From Sacculina carcini (Eukaryota; Arthropoda; Thecostraca; Sacculinidae): a stretch of DNA of 64,000 nt. The notes beneath the pieces are model-generated. The model saw nothing but the letters and a program-made list of their open reading frames with translations, was not told the origin of the DNA and did not search any database. Position numbers and translations under genes: made by a program. Positions within the stretch are counted from its first letter, which is position 1, and each line of letters starts with the position of its first letter. The stretch covers positions 2,324,035 to 2,388,034 of the forward strand of contig OU696573.1 of assembly GCA_916048095.2 (NCBI GenBank), read 5' to 3'. Positions 1 to 10,383 of the stretch are shown here, one piece after another.

Positions 1-129
1 GGTCACTCTGAAATCAGCGGCACAAATGCGGACGACTCGCTTGTTCCGTTGCTCTCGGCGACTCAATTGGACAAACATCTCGATTTGAATGAGGATGAAC
101 AACAGCATCAGGAACTGGAATTGGGGTAA
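1..129 (+). CDS. Terminal coding exon of an unrecognised upstream gene (partial)
   Basis: Frame 1 is open from the window edge to a TAA at 127-129. It encodes an acidic, Gln/Glu-rich tail of 42 residues that ends QQHQELELG. The composition (DDSLVPLLS, LDLNEDEQQ) looks like a disordered carboxy terminus and there is no microsatellite in it, unlike the flanking DNA. I do not recognise the protein. The start, the remaining exons and the function lie outside the window. A chance open frame of this length is possible, so confidence is modest. Confidence 0.4.
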   Translation, partial: GHSEISGTNADDSLVPLLSATQLDKHLDLNEDEQQHQELELG

Positions 130-149
130 TGTGATAATATCTGGCACAC

Positions 150-2090
150 ACAACAACAACAACAACAACAACATGTATTTGTTATAGCGCACCGAAGGGC
201 TCGGGCGCGACACGATTATAACAGTTGGGAACACGGAATACAAATAACAGGACAGATGCAAAAGAAGTGAACTACAAATATGCAATAAATGACAATAAAT
301 ATAGAGACAAAATATGGGCAAAACATACAAAGCAGACGGACATGACGGACAAGACAACACGACTGAAACATAATGACAACACAACACAGCAAACACAACT
401 CGGGAGAATATAGTCATAGCGTAGATATAGTAAGCATGCAAATGAGAGAAGGAATACGAGTAAGAACATGCTAAAGTAACATGTTATAGTGATGCAAAAG
501 GTGTGAGAGTGTGGGAGACTGGGTCAAAAGAGAGGTCAAAAAAGTGTTTGGAGAGCTTAGAGCGGAAAGAATTGTAGGAAAGAGAAGAAGTAATGTGAAC
601 TGGGATGGAATTGTAAAGGCGAGGGGCGGAAAAAAAGAATGATTTGGAGGACCAAGGAGATTCATTTACAGCACGAGGGCATACAAGGGGAAGAGGAATT
701 CGGGAAGGAGTGAGGCAAGGAGTGAGGAGAAGGCGGAGATAGGATGGCTGATGAGGATCGTGGAGAAGCTTATATATCAGACAGCACAGGCGAAAGTGAA
801 TACGTGGAATAATAGGGAGCCAGCGAAATTGAAAAAGAAATTGAGAAGTGTGACGACAAGGAACAGGATGAAGGACAAAACGACAAGATTGATTAATGAC
901 GCGTTGTAGGATTTTAAGAGAACGACGAGGAGCATGGATGTACAAAGAATTACAATAGTCAAGTCTAGAGAATACATGAGAGTGAATAAGTTTGATTGCG
1001 GAAGGTCTGTCGAGATATGAGCGTATAGGATAGAGGGATCTCAAGATAAGACGACAAGTGCGGGCGACAGAGAGGATGTTGTCGGAGGAAGAGAGAGATG
1101 AGTCAAAAATAACTCCGAGATTGCGAACTGTCGATGATAGGATAAGAGGTAAGCGAGGAGGAAGAATACGAGGAGGATGAAGAGCCAGAAACTCAGACTT
1201 GGATGGGTTGAGGAGAAGGTGACGGGACGACGCCCAAGAAGAGATGGTGGATAGGATGTCAGAGAGAAAAGACGGAGAAGGAAAAGGAAGAGGGATATAT
1301 AACTGAATGTCATCAGCGTAGATATGAAATGAGATGGAATACTTACGAAGGATAGGACAGAGGGAGGACATGTAAAGGTTAAAGAGTATCGGACCAAGAA
1401 TAGATCCCTGAGGGACACCTGATGAAAGATGGATAGGATCAGATACAGAGGAATTGAAGTTGACAGAGTAGGTCCTTCCCGAAAGGTACGATTTAAGGAG
1501 AGAGAGGGCAGAAGACGAGATACCAAGATGAGAGAAGTCATGAATTAGGATAGAATGATTAACAAGGTCGAAGGCGGAGGACATATCGAGAAGAACGAGA
1601 AGAACAGAGCGACGGTACGAGAAGTGCGAGAGGATGCCATTGGAGATAGAAAGAAGAACTGATTCGGTAGAATGAGAAGGGCGAAACCCGGATTGGAAGG
1701 GATCAAGAGACTGGCAGATGAAAGGGGAAAGTTGCGCAGAGATAGCGGACTCGAGAAGTTTAGAAGCAAAGCTTAGAAGAGATATAGGACGATAGTTACT
1801 AAGTATAGAAGAGTCAAGGTTCTGTTTCTTAAGAATTGGACGGACAATTGCATGTTTGTCAGCGAGAAACTGGCCGTGAAGAAAAGAGGAGTTGATAAGA
1901 TGCAGGAGATAAGGAACCAGGGAAGGAAGGGATTTGGATATAGCAGGGAAGTTGATTGGATCAGCTGGTGAGAAGGATAGCTTGGAAGAGGAAACGAGGG
2001 AAAAGATATCATGAAGATCAATGTGAGAGAAGGACGTGAAACGGTGATGAGTGGAAGTGTGAGTGAGGGCAGCAAAATTGGTGGGAACAC
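150..2090 (-). mobile_element. 5'-truncated non-LTR retrotransposon (LINE), reverse transcriptase still open
   Basis: On the minus strand one frame is open from 2238 to 484. Homology to a LINE reverse transcriptase starts near 2075, just after a (CA)n tract. Recognisable blocks in order are NYRPISLL, FQSGFRPSHST, DMSSAFDLVNH, GVPQGSILGPILF, the catalytic YADD (in FHIYADDIQLY), LLLNPSKSEF and NLGVIFD, followed by the usual carboxy-terminal region ending with SKSFFFSAPRLYNSIP. The endonuclease domain and 5' end are missing, as expected for 5' truncation. The 3' end lies near 150-200 and reads, in element sense, GCGCTATAACAAATACATG followed by a (GTT)n tail. The fragment at 40705-41825 belongs to the same family. 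The long open frame implies a fairly young insertion. Clade (CR1/L2/Rex-like) is inferred from motif style only. Confidence 0.9.
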
Positions 2091-2238
2091 ATACACACAC
2101 ATACACACACACACACAATTTAAACTTATCACCTTTATCTAGGGGTCTCAGTAAGGACATGACTGTGATTTCAAGTGTAAGAAGATGGCATCCCTTAATC
2201 AACAGATGAATAGTGCTATTATAGAATATACCACACAA
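484..2238 (-). CDS. LINE ORF2 fragment: reverse transcriptase with YADD motif
   Basis: Open frame of 584 codons; roughly the last 530 are retrotransposon sequence and the first 50 read through flanking DNA and a CA microsatellite ([10 protein letters not shown]). It carries the palm motifs of target-primed reverse transcriptases, including the YADD active site and the GVPQGS block. The upstream apurinic endonuclease domain is absent, so this copy is not autonomous. It lies outside the host genes. Confidence 0.85.
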   Translation of the reverse strand: MCGIFYNSTIHLLIKGCHLLTLEITVMSLLRPLDKGDKFKLCVCVYVCVCVPTNFAALTHTSTHHRFTSFSHIDLHDIFSLVSSSKLSFSPADPINFPAISKSLPSLVPYLLHLINSSFLHGQFLADKHAIVRPILKKQNLDSSILSNYRPISLLSFASKLLESAISAQLSPFICQSLDPFQSGFRPSHSTESVLLSISNGILSHFSYRRSVLLVLLDMSSAFDLVNHSILIHDFSHLGISSSALSLLKSYLSGRTYSVNFNSSVSDPIHLSSGVPQGSILGPILFNLYMSSLCPILRKYSISFHIYADDIQLYIPLPFPSPSFLSDILSTISSWASSRHLLLNPSKSEFLALHPPRILPPRLPLILSSTVRNLGVIFDSSLSSSDNILSVARTCRLILRSLYPIRSYLDRPSAIKLIHSHVFSRLDYCNSLYIHAPRRSLKILQRVINQSCRFVLHPVPCRHTSQFLFQFRWLPIIPRIHFRLCCLIYKLLHDPHQPSYLRLLLTPCLTPSRIPLPLVCPRAVNESPWSSKSFFFSAPRLYNSIPVHITSSLSYNSFRSKLSKHFFDLSFDPVSHTLTPFASL

Positions 2239-2239
2239 T

Positions 2240-3348
2240 TTCTCACTTTAGATTGAAGACAAGTCAATGGTCATAAACTATGTTAAAATATTCCTATGTT
2301 AAACTATATTTATATTATGAAATAACGTATATTTACACTATGTTAAAATATTTGGAGGGAAGGTGGCTGAGTTATGTATGAGTGACTAGGTAGCGTGTGA
2401 AGGTCATGACTTGGGACATTTTTCAATTATATATACACACATTCACACACAATATTGTACAAATATGCTGTTCGATAATACTTTTATCGACAAATTTCAC
2501 ATAAATGTATTTTTATTGACCTCTTTTAGTGAACCTCTTGGTTATGAGTTGATGGAAATACTTGGGAGGGGGGCATCAGACCCCGAGCCCCCCTCTGGAT
2601 CCGCACGTGATTGTTTGTGGAAGCTGGTCTCGTACTCATGCAGTGCAGCGTGCTGGAATCAGTTTGTCACGGAGACATATAACAGGGCCCAGCAGTGGAC
2701 ACATGATGCGGGAGCTCAGCGAGATATGAGCAACTGCACTTGAAATGTTCAAGGGCAGGATTTTTGGGGGGATCAGTGCGGGGATAGGGCTGGAATATTT
2801 ATGGGGGCTCTTGAGTTTCCTGTGGTAAGAAAGGAAGTTCTTGTTCATCTCGTCAATTTAGTGTTATTTTGTAAAAGGAAGTGTTGTTGGAATGACGAAT
2901 TGTTGAGTAGTATTGCTCCATATCAAATCATACGTTGTTTCGTGCCGCGCCACTCAAACCAGTAGATGTCCTAAATAAGGCTCTTTCTTCCAGTATAGGA
3001 CCGAGGCCTACTTGTCTGAATATGTAGCTTTGTGCTTGTGCGTGCGTGTTTGCTGAATGATGCTCGTTGAGATTGTATATATATACATACACACTAGCGT
3101 AACTAGAATTGGGCAGAGGAATACTTCCTCCCGTGGTGCGTGATCCTGTATAGAAGCAAGCTGCGTGATTCTTCTGCGTTCCGGTGGTGTCAGTCTTGGT
3201 TACGCCGCTATGTACATTTGTTTTGATAGCGTCTGATTCAATAACAAGCGTAGTCGTTACTCGGCGAGATCGCCAGTGTTGGTTGAGAGCGTCATCCGCG
3301 TTGGTTCGGTGTGTGCTTGCGTTTGTATGTGTGCGACTGTGTGTCGCG
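2240..3348 (+). promoter_or_regulatory. Intergenic spacer containing the TMEM41B 5' flank
   Basis: No supported coding sequence. Positions 2240-2360 are AT-rich with a repeated ACTATGTTAAAATATT motif. Positions 2560-2610 form a G/C-rich inverted repeat (GGGAGGGGGG against CCCCCCTC). The last 300 bp before the TMEM41B start codon are GT-rich without a clear TATA box. The promoter role is inferred from position only. Confidence 0.35.
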
Positions 3349-6300
3349 ATGGCTTCCGATATGTCAAGCCTGCCGACTCCAACGTGTGTGATCACATTGG
3401 GAGTGGAACACCACTCTCCACACGCTGGTCTCATTCTCAATGGCAGGTGAGCCTGGCTTTGACGGATACACGGCGCGTTGAGAGGTGTAGATAGCTGGAA
3501 ATCGTCTCAACCATATGGCCATAGTAATTAGAGCCGTAGCAACCGATCCCGCTGCCTCACGAATGCTATGAAAATTTGTCATAAAGTAGCGCATAAAAGT
3601 CCCCAGCCTAATGGAGATCGAAGGGCTGTTCATAACTATATTTTCCCAAAGTCGGACCTCTGTTATAATGATGTTTGATTTATAATGGGACCCCAAGTAT
3701 TGCCTTCGAGGGCCTCATAAGACCTCGCATCGGCTCTGATTGTAATACAGCTGCTATACGGAGGTTTTGGCATACTTTTCCCTCAATAAGCATCAGCAAT
3801 GGATATTTGCTTGAATACATCGATGTTCTAGTCGCCTATTGTTTCTGGAGCCACAAACGTCATTGCCCACCGGTAATGAACTACATTGGTACAATATGCA
3901 TGTGAGGCTCCTCAACTTCCTCAGCTTGGTGGTGAATAGTAGGCTTTTGAACGCCTTTGAATTTTCGTGAAGCCCCCAATAGAGATTACCTGTGACCGCC
4001 ACTGTTAAGTCAAGTCGATAGGTGTAGTGTGACTCAGCGACACCCACCTGGAATATTCAAATTGCAGATAGCAGATATTCAAATGCTTCGTCAGACGCTA
4101 CGTGACTTCAGCTTAAATAACGCCTACTCGCTCTATGCAGGCATCAAAAGAGATCGAAGCAATCATGACCCTCAAACTACCAAAGACGTCAACGAAACGA
4201 TGTCCAATGGAATGTCATTCATTGTGCTGCAATAGCTCATGTTTTCAACTACATATTCTGTTAAATGTGTGATTGTGTATGTTTGTCATCGCGGACCGTC
4301 CATGAACATAGTTTTTTAAATCACTTTTCTGCAGTTTTACGCCGCTCCATATCAAGGGCGTAGATTTGTGTCGAGGTCCGGGGGGTATATGTACCCCCTG
4401 ACCCCCATGCTCCCTACGCCCATGCTTCATATTGCAAACAAAGACAATACTAGCGTACTTGTTGGGCGCTTAGTGAAATTCGGGCCAGGGCATTGAAGGG
4501 CATTTGAGGTGCTCCACAAAATGGCATCAAACTGTGAATGATTAATTAATACGCAAACCGAAGCACAATTTTTTACTACATAAACCTATGTACAATTTTA
4601 GATATAGTATCGACACACCTTTTTGATTAAATTTGGTAGATACGATGCTGGTAAATTTGTGACGCTCACGGCCCACATCATCAAATTATTAAGAAGATTC
4701 ACTTGTTTGTCGTTTTTGCTGTTATTTAGTCTTATTTAGCTCTTGTTGTTGGTTAAAACTTATGTTTGTGTCTTATGGTTCGGTCAAGTGTCTTATATTT
4801 TGGCAAGCATTTTTAGAGTATACACTATGACTATATTGCCCAAAGTGTTTTATTCTAGCTGAAAACCAACAGGAATGTTGCAGATTTTAATGTTAACGTT
4901 TGCTACCATTCCCATGCAAGATCTAGCAGTATGAATTGGGAAGGCATGTTGCTTTGTATTTAAAACTTCTGGTGTGCCACGTGTAACTGTGTCTTGCCCC
5001 ACCTAGCGGTACCTGCCAGAAGTAGTGTTCTTTGCAGCTATGTGTATGTCTGTGTGTCGTGATGTGTTTGTCCGTCATTATGCGTGTTTGACATTGTGTG
5101 TACATTGTATGTATGTTTGTGTCTTGCTCGTCTCTTCTTGTGTGCACAAGTACAATCGGTCCAAAACATTCGCGTTGTCAACATGTGTCGCTCTGTGGCT
5201 CTCCAAACGCCACACTATGTCGTGTACAGGGCACAAAATTGGGAATTAGTTAGAATTTAAATCAGTAATTTGTCGTGCTTGTCTATATAATACCTGACTT
5301 CGGTCTAGTACATAGGTGATATGCTGTTTTCATACATGACTTGAACGCGATTAAATCAGTCTTGTCGATTAGTGAATTCACTGTGTGTTTATTGTCGACA
5401 GGTCGGCTGGTTTCTATCAGAAGCCGATTGATATGACGAGTCGCGCGCACAAGAGCCACCACGTCGCACAGGGCTCGCTGTGCACCAGTCAACCGCCGCC
5501 GCCGCCGCCGCCCAGCACTAGAAGGGCGTTTCTGTTCCTGACAGTCATTTTCGCCGGTGCCATCATGTGTATGCTCTATTTGTACACCACGTTTCCCGAT
5601 ATAACCGAGTGAGTTGGACACATGTATATAGTTGTTTTTACTTTGGAATAATTCGTTTGGGGGATCTTAGTGCGTGGTAGGCGTACTCACCCGATTGACG
5701 CTAAATGTGTAAGGATTCAAGAACATTAGATTGATAAAATTTGGTAGAACGCTAAACCTAAATGTAAAAGAAATAAAAAATCTAGGTTATATTCAGACAG
5801 GCGTGCGTGGGCATCACTGCCCCACGCGCGCCTACAAGACGTCACACTCCGATCGCACCACAAACATGACTCCAAGCTCACACCGTGACACGGGAGCACA
5901 CACGGACACACACGCGCGCACAGTCCTCACTCGCCGCAACAACCAATCAGCGGTGAGCTGGTCATTCGCTCACCGCCGCGGGGCATGGACAATTCAGAAA
6001 CGCATACACACACAGCTATACACAACTATACACACTTGCTCACACACTCTCGCACGCATTACGCAATTCAACTGTACACGATCACATATAGACACATTAA
6101 CACGTTCACGCACACACAATCTCAGTTAACGTAGACAATCTCTCACACACACTCACTGCACACAATCACACTACACTAAACTAACCTAATATCTATGAAA
6201 AATATAGAAACGTTCTTGTGCGTTTTTTATAAATTAGCTCAATTTAATGTTCTTGAGTCCTTACACATTTAGCCTAGACCTACACACTCCAACGCTCAGC

Positions 6301-7781
6301 TATGTAATCCGCGGCATACGGTTCGCGGGATGTCAGATTGGGATAATTATCGACTAGCCTGTAGCTCATGTCGTTGTCGAATTTTTTTCCTACAAAGCCT
6401 TGTCGAATAAGCATTAAATACTTTGTTAGTTGGTGATATTTGAATGATAACGTTGAACTTCAACTTGGAGCAGAACTGACACACCACGTTTACGGCCGCA
6501 ATCGAAAAACTGAACACTATTTCTGCTTTGCTTCTTCAGCGCTGCCAAACGGCTTCAACACAACATTTGCCGAAAAACGAACAGCAGCAACAATATTTCC
6601 CGAACCACTTACATAATTCTCACACATATTTTTTACAATTTCACGCAGGAATCGTGAATTATGAAAATGCTACAATATCAGTTGGCGACTAACACACACA
6701 CACACATACACATACGTGTGTCTAGTTATTCGGTGACGTGTTATTGGTGTACAGATCGGAGCGAGACGCATTCAAGCTGCCGCGCAATATTGACGACGCC
6801 AAGCGGCTGGGACGAGTGTTATCCGTGTATAAGAACCAGTACTACATGGAGGTTCTGGTCGGAGTATTTGTCACCTACATCTTGTATCCTTGTGTAACTT
6901 ATTATTTTAAATATTAATTCCGGGCGAATACGGCGACATGGTAGGAGTGCAGGCACTGTTACTACCCTGATGGCAATGATGATTTTCGTGTGCGGCCGCC
7001 ACACTCACGGGTTATCGCAGTCACGGCCAGCACAGAAAACTGCACCACTGCGTGCACACGAAACCCGCCCTGTGGCAAATGGGCTATCTCTTTAAGAAAC
7101 GAACCCATCTGTTTCATCTCGTCAGGGAATCGAACCCTGGACCTCTCATGCACGTGCACGGTGGCTCCATGTATTAGGAACGCCGAAAAAAGAGATAAAT
7201 AGCTTGAGACAAACGAGTGTAGTTAGTATGTCAGTATAACGTGAGCTTACAAATAAAAAAAATATAACCGGGAAAATATAGAAGAACAGCCAACCAATCA
7301 CAAAAGTCAAGTCGTCCACACAAAAATTCACAAACAGACAAACACACACACATACACACGCACGCACACACATACATACGCACACACACACACACACACA
7401 CGCAAACACACGCACACCAACGCGCTACATAAAATACGTGAAAATCTACATAAAATGCATGAGCGTTTTATGTAGAGTTTTGTGAGTGCGGTCTTGGGTT
7501 CGTGTCCGGTTGACTCCTTAACTTTTTCGTTGGTTGAATTCTCTTCGTGGTCGCGTGCAGTCTGCAGACGTTCGCCATTCCCGGCTCGATTTTCCTGTCG
7601 ATTCTCACCGGCTTTCTGTTTCCGTTCTGGCTGGCCTTGTTGCTGGTGTGCTTATGCTCGGCGACCGGCGCGTCGTTCTGCTACCTGCTGGCTCATATGG
7701 CCGGCCGACCGCTGGTGCACAAGTATTTCTCGCAGCGTGCCACCTCGTGGGCCGTCAAGGTCGACGCTCTCTCTGTCTAGC

Positions 7782-7820
<39 letters not shown>

Positions 7821-8062
7821 ATGTGTGCCTATGTGTCTGTCTGTTTATCTGTCTGTCTGTCTGTCTATCTGTCTGTCTGTCTGTCTAGCTGTCTGTCTGT
7901 GTGTCTGTCTGTCTGTCTGTCTATATGTCTGTCTGTCTCTTTGTCTGTTTTCTGTCTGTGTATCTGTCTGTCTGTCTGTCTAGCTGTCTGTCTGTCTGTT
8001 TTTCTGTCTGTCTGTCTGTCTGTCTGTCTGTTTTTCTGTCTGTCTGTTTTTCTGTCTGTCTA

Positions 8063-8103
<41 letters not shown>

Positions 8104-9168
8104 TTTTCTGTCTGTCTGTCTGTCTATGTGTCAGTCTGTCTTTCTGTCTGTCTATCTGTGTATCTGTCTGTCTGTCTGTCTGTCAGTTTATCTGTCTGTC
8201 TGTCTTTCTGTTTGTTTAGCTGTCTCTTTGTCTGTGTATCTGTCTGTCTTTCTGTCTGTCTGTGTATCTGTCTATCTGTTTGTCTGTCTGTCTATATGTG
8301 TGCCTATGTGTTAGTCTGTCTGTTTTATCTTGGGCTTGGATTATATGGCTTGGATATAGTTTATATTAGCTGATCTGAATCAGTTTCTCAGTTTGTCTCT
8401 CTGGAGCCGGTTTGTGTGTTTATGCCGTTTCTCGGCTATGACTATATTATTCGGCTGTTTATATCAATCAATGTATTTTGCTCGTTGTTTACCGTCGCCG
8501 GTCGTAGGTGGCGGCTCATAAGAACGACCTGCTCAACTACATCATATTCCTGCGAATCACGCCCTTTCTGCCCAACTGGTTCATCAACATTGCCTCGCCC
8601 GTGCTCGAAGTTCCGCTAACTCCGTTCTTTTTGGGCACATTCATTGGTGAGTGGTGCATTGCGTTGGCCAGTTCATATCGTCATCATATTTCATATACTA
8701 TATTCAGCCACATATCACACAGAATATATAAAAACAATGGATCCGTTTCTCGCATACTTTCCCACTAGTTTAGTGACATTAGCATTGACATTTATCATTG
8801 ACATTTATCATTTCTGTAGCGTCATTGTTGGAGCCCGTTTCACTTGACCTTCTTCATACAAGATCAAACTGATGGATTTATTGCTATGAATGACGCGTTT
8901 TCCAACTTGCTTGACATAACATTGTCTGCTGACGTGATTCTCCTAGGGCTCCTATCACCGTCGTGTCGTACATGTTCACATGTGTGTGTGTGTGTTAGGC
9001 GTGGCGCCTCCGTCGTTCGTGGCGATTCAGGCGGGCACCACACTGTACCAGTTGAGCAGCTCAAGCGATGCCGTGTCGTGGACGGCCGTATTGTGGCTGG
9101 TTGTGTTTGCGCTGCTTTCCGTGCTGCCCGTGGCGCTCAAGCAGCGACTGAAAAAACGCTTCGACTAG
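3349..9168 (+). CDS. TMEM41B: TMEM41B, ER lipid scramblase of the DedA/VTT family (6 exons, 313 aa)
   Basis: Coding exons: 3349-3446, 5402-5608, 6755-6883, 7561-7759, 8508-8646, 8999-9168. All are GT-AG and phase-consistent and give 313 residues (human protein about 291). The cytosolic amino terminus holds a run of eight prolines, then a first membrane helix (FLFLTVIFAGAIM). The conserved DDAKRLGRVLS is followed by the VTT core: LQTFAIPGSIFLSILTGF, a Gly/Cys-rich helix, then NYIIFLRITPFLPNWFIN and GVAPPSFVAIQAGT. It ends in a basic tail, KQRLKKRFD. Family knowledge: TMEM41B is an endoplasmic-reticulum phospholipid scramblase needed for autophagosome formation and lipoprotein export, and a host factor for several RNA viruses. 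Introns hold a MITE (5701-6274), a SINE fragment and a long (TGTC)n array directly after the exon-4 donor. The first exon rests on phase and a plausible ATG only; an internal ATG at 5433 is an alternative start. Confidence 0.93.
3527..3745 (+). mobile_element. MITE with CAGAGCCG-type ends (copy 1)
   Basis: Starts AGAGCCGTAGCAACC and ends ATCGGCTCTG, which are inverted relative to each other. The interior shares GTAGCGCATAAAAGT and GGGACCCCAAGTATTGCC with copies at 13436-13798, 45127-45345 and 59041-59255. It lies in TMEM41B intron 1. It has no coding capacity. Target duplication was not resolved, so the superfamily is open. Confidence 0.55.
5701..6274. mobile_element. MITE with about 35-bp terminal inverted repeats in TMEM41B intron 2
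   Basis: The left end reads CTAAATGTGTAAGGATTCAA and the right end is its near-perfect reverse complement (mismatches inside), so arms of roughly 35 bp enclose about 575 bp. The interior is CA-rich (5880-6180) with no open frame that looks coding. Non-autonomous; no family recognised. Confidence 0.6.
6915..6975 (-). mobile_element. LINE 3'-end fragment
   Basis: The sequence around ATGGTAGGAGTGCAGGCAC matches the 3' terminal block of the LINE at 55446-56866 (ATGGGAAGAGTGCAAGCAC) and the fragment at 23395-23490. Only the terminal 60 bp or so remain. Confidence 0.4.
7040..7165 (-). mobile_element. tRNA-like SINE fragment
   Basis: The reverse strand carries a good Pol III B box (GGTTCGATTCC, near 7118-7128) in a T-arm-like context (CCAGGGTTCGATTCCCTG). 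An A box is not convincing. Lies in TMEM41B intron 3. Different family from the tRNA-Val SINE elsewhere in the window. Confidence 0.4.
7781..8330 (+). repeat. (TGTC)n tetranucleotide array next to a splice donor
   Basis: About 550 bp of imperfect CTGT repeats start 20 bp after the TMEM41B exon-4 donor at 7760. All three forward frames stay open over long stretches (LSVCLSVCLS), which is a repeat artefact and not a protein. It fills most of intron 4 (7760-8507). Confidence 0.95.
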
Positions 9169-10383
9169 CGCTGGGCGGCGGTGCTCGCTGTGCTGGCCGG
9201 AGGTGGCTCTGGCGACAGTGCGCGCGCCGCCTCACGCTCAACAGAAATTGTCCTGGTGGACGTGTGTGGAACGCCGGTGTAGTGGTGGATCGTGCCGTTC
9301 ACAGAATTGGGCGGGCGTATTTAACTGTAGGTGGGATAGCTAATTGACGTGATAAGCATGCGCTTGTGTATGCGGACGTTCCTCTGCTTTGATGATTGCT
9401 TCGCGAAAAGTGTGATTTATTCCTTTCCGCTTTCATAGACTTAAACCGTTCAGGTAACTAGCGTCATTCCTCTAGTTGTGTAGAACGTGTAAATTATGCG
9501 TGTTTTCTATCTAATCACCAGCCGTCAAGACATTCGGCGCGTTATTTTGCACTCGCTAGCTTAATGTGGCTCTCGCATGAACAGATGTTTTGATTAATTG
9601 ACTGAAGTTTGCGGAGGAGCCTGCTGTTGTTGATGGCGTTTTAGTCAGCGTTTTGCGGGTCATTTTCTCAGTTCGTAGTCACGTGTTTCTGCGATTATCC
9701 CGGTATGTTTTAGACACGGCGTGTTTGTCCATTCTGTCATACCGTGACAACCAGCTAGTCAACAGTCTTATAGCGATTCACACAATGTCCAAGTCCCGTG
9801 CTGTGTTGGCGTTGTGTATTTGATATATTGTCATTTCCCTACGAGTTGAAGTGCGTGATTGTACTGATGTTTGTTCCAATTGTGCGTGTGCATGTGTGCC
9901 AAACATTCAGCCATGAGCGAAGGCGTGTTGTGATCGCTAAAACGACGCATTTATTGAGAGGGGAAATGCCAGCAATCATTGTCCAGCACGTAAATTATGT
10001 CAAAAAAACATTTGTAAAAGCACGAGTACAATGAGTATAAAAGTACAAATGAGTATAAATGGCAGTGGAGAGCGTTTCAGAGTTCAAACATTATCATACA
10101 AGCACATACACACGAGTATCTACGAGATAAATGTCAAAACAGCACGTTTCGATAAGGTCGGGACAAACCAAATGCCACACAAACAGGCATTAACAAAAAC
10201 GTCATAAAAATCACAGCACATTCTCTCATAGCTTCATGATTCAAGCACACTTCGACTGCGGTTCTCATTGTGCTGGCTGCCAGACGAATTGTCGTGTTTG
10301 ATTCAGCGCATTAACTTCGATTGTTCATATGAGCACACCACCTTCACATACATAGGAATCACCAGCTACACGCCCAGCATAGC
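9169..10383. other. Convergent intergenic spacer, TMEM41B 3' / CACHD1 3'
   Basis: Both flanking genes end here (stops at 9166-9168 plus and 10384-10386 minus). No coding frame is supported. It presumably holds both 3' untranslated regions. No clear AATAAA was assigned to either gene. Confidence 0.5.

Noticed and set aside
2411-2743. Small plus-strand protein upstream of TMEM41B
   Set aside because: No splice context, no conserved motif, and composition like the surrounding non-coding DNA.
4356-4424. Short element with GGGCGTAG ends
   Set aside because: Only 8-bp inverted ends around 50 bp and no second copy in the window; too little to call.
7482-8314. Long forward open frames of LSVCLSVCLS type
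   Set aside because: Translation of (TGTC)n in TMEM41B intron 4; all frames stay open and no splice or start context supports a protein.
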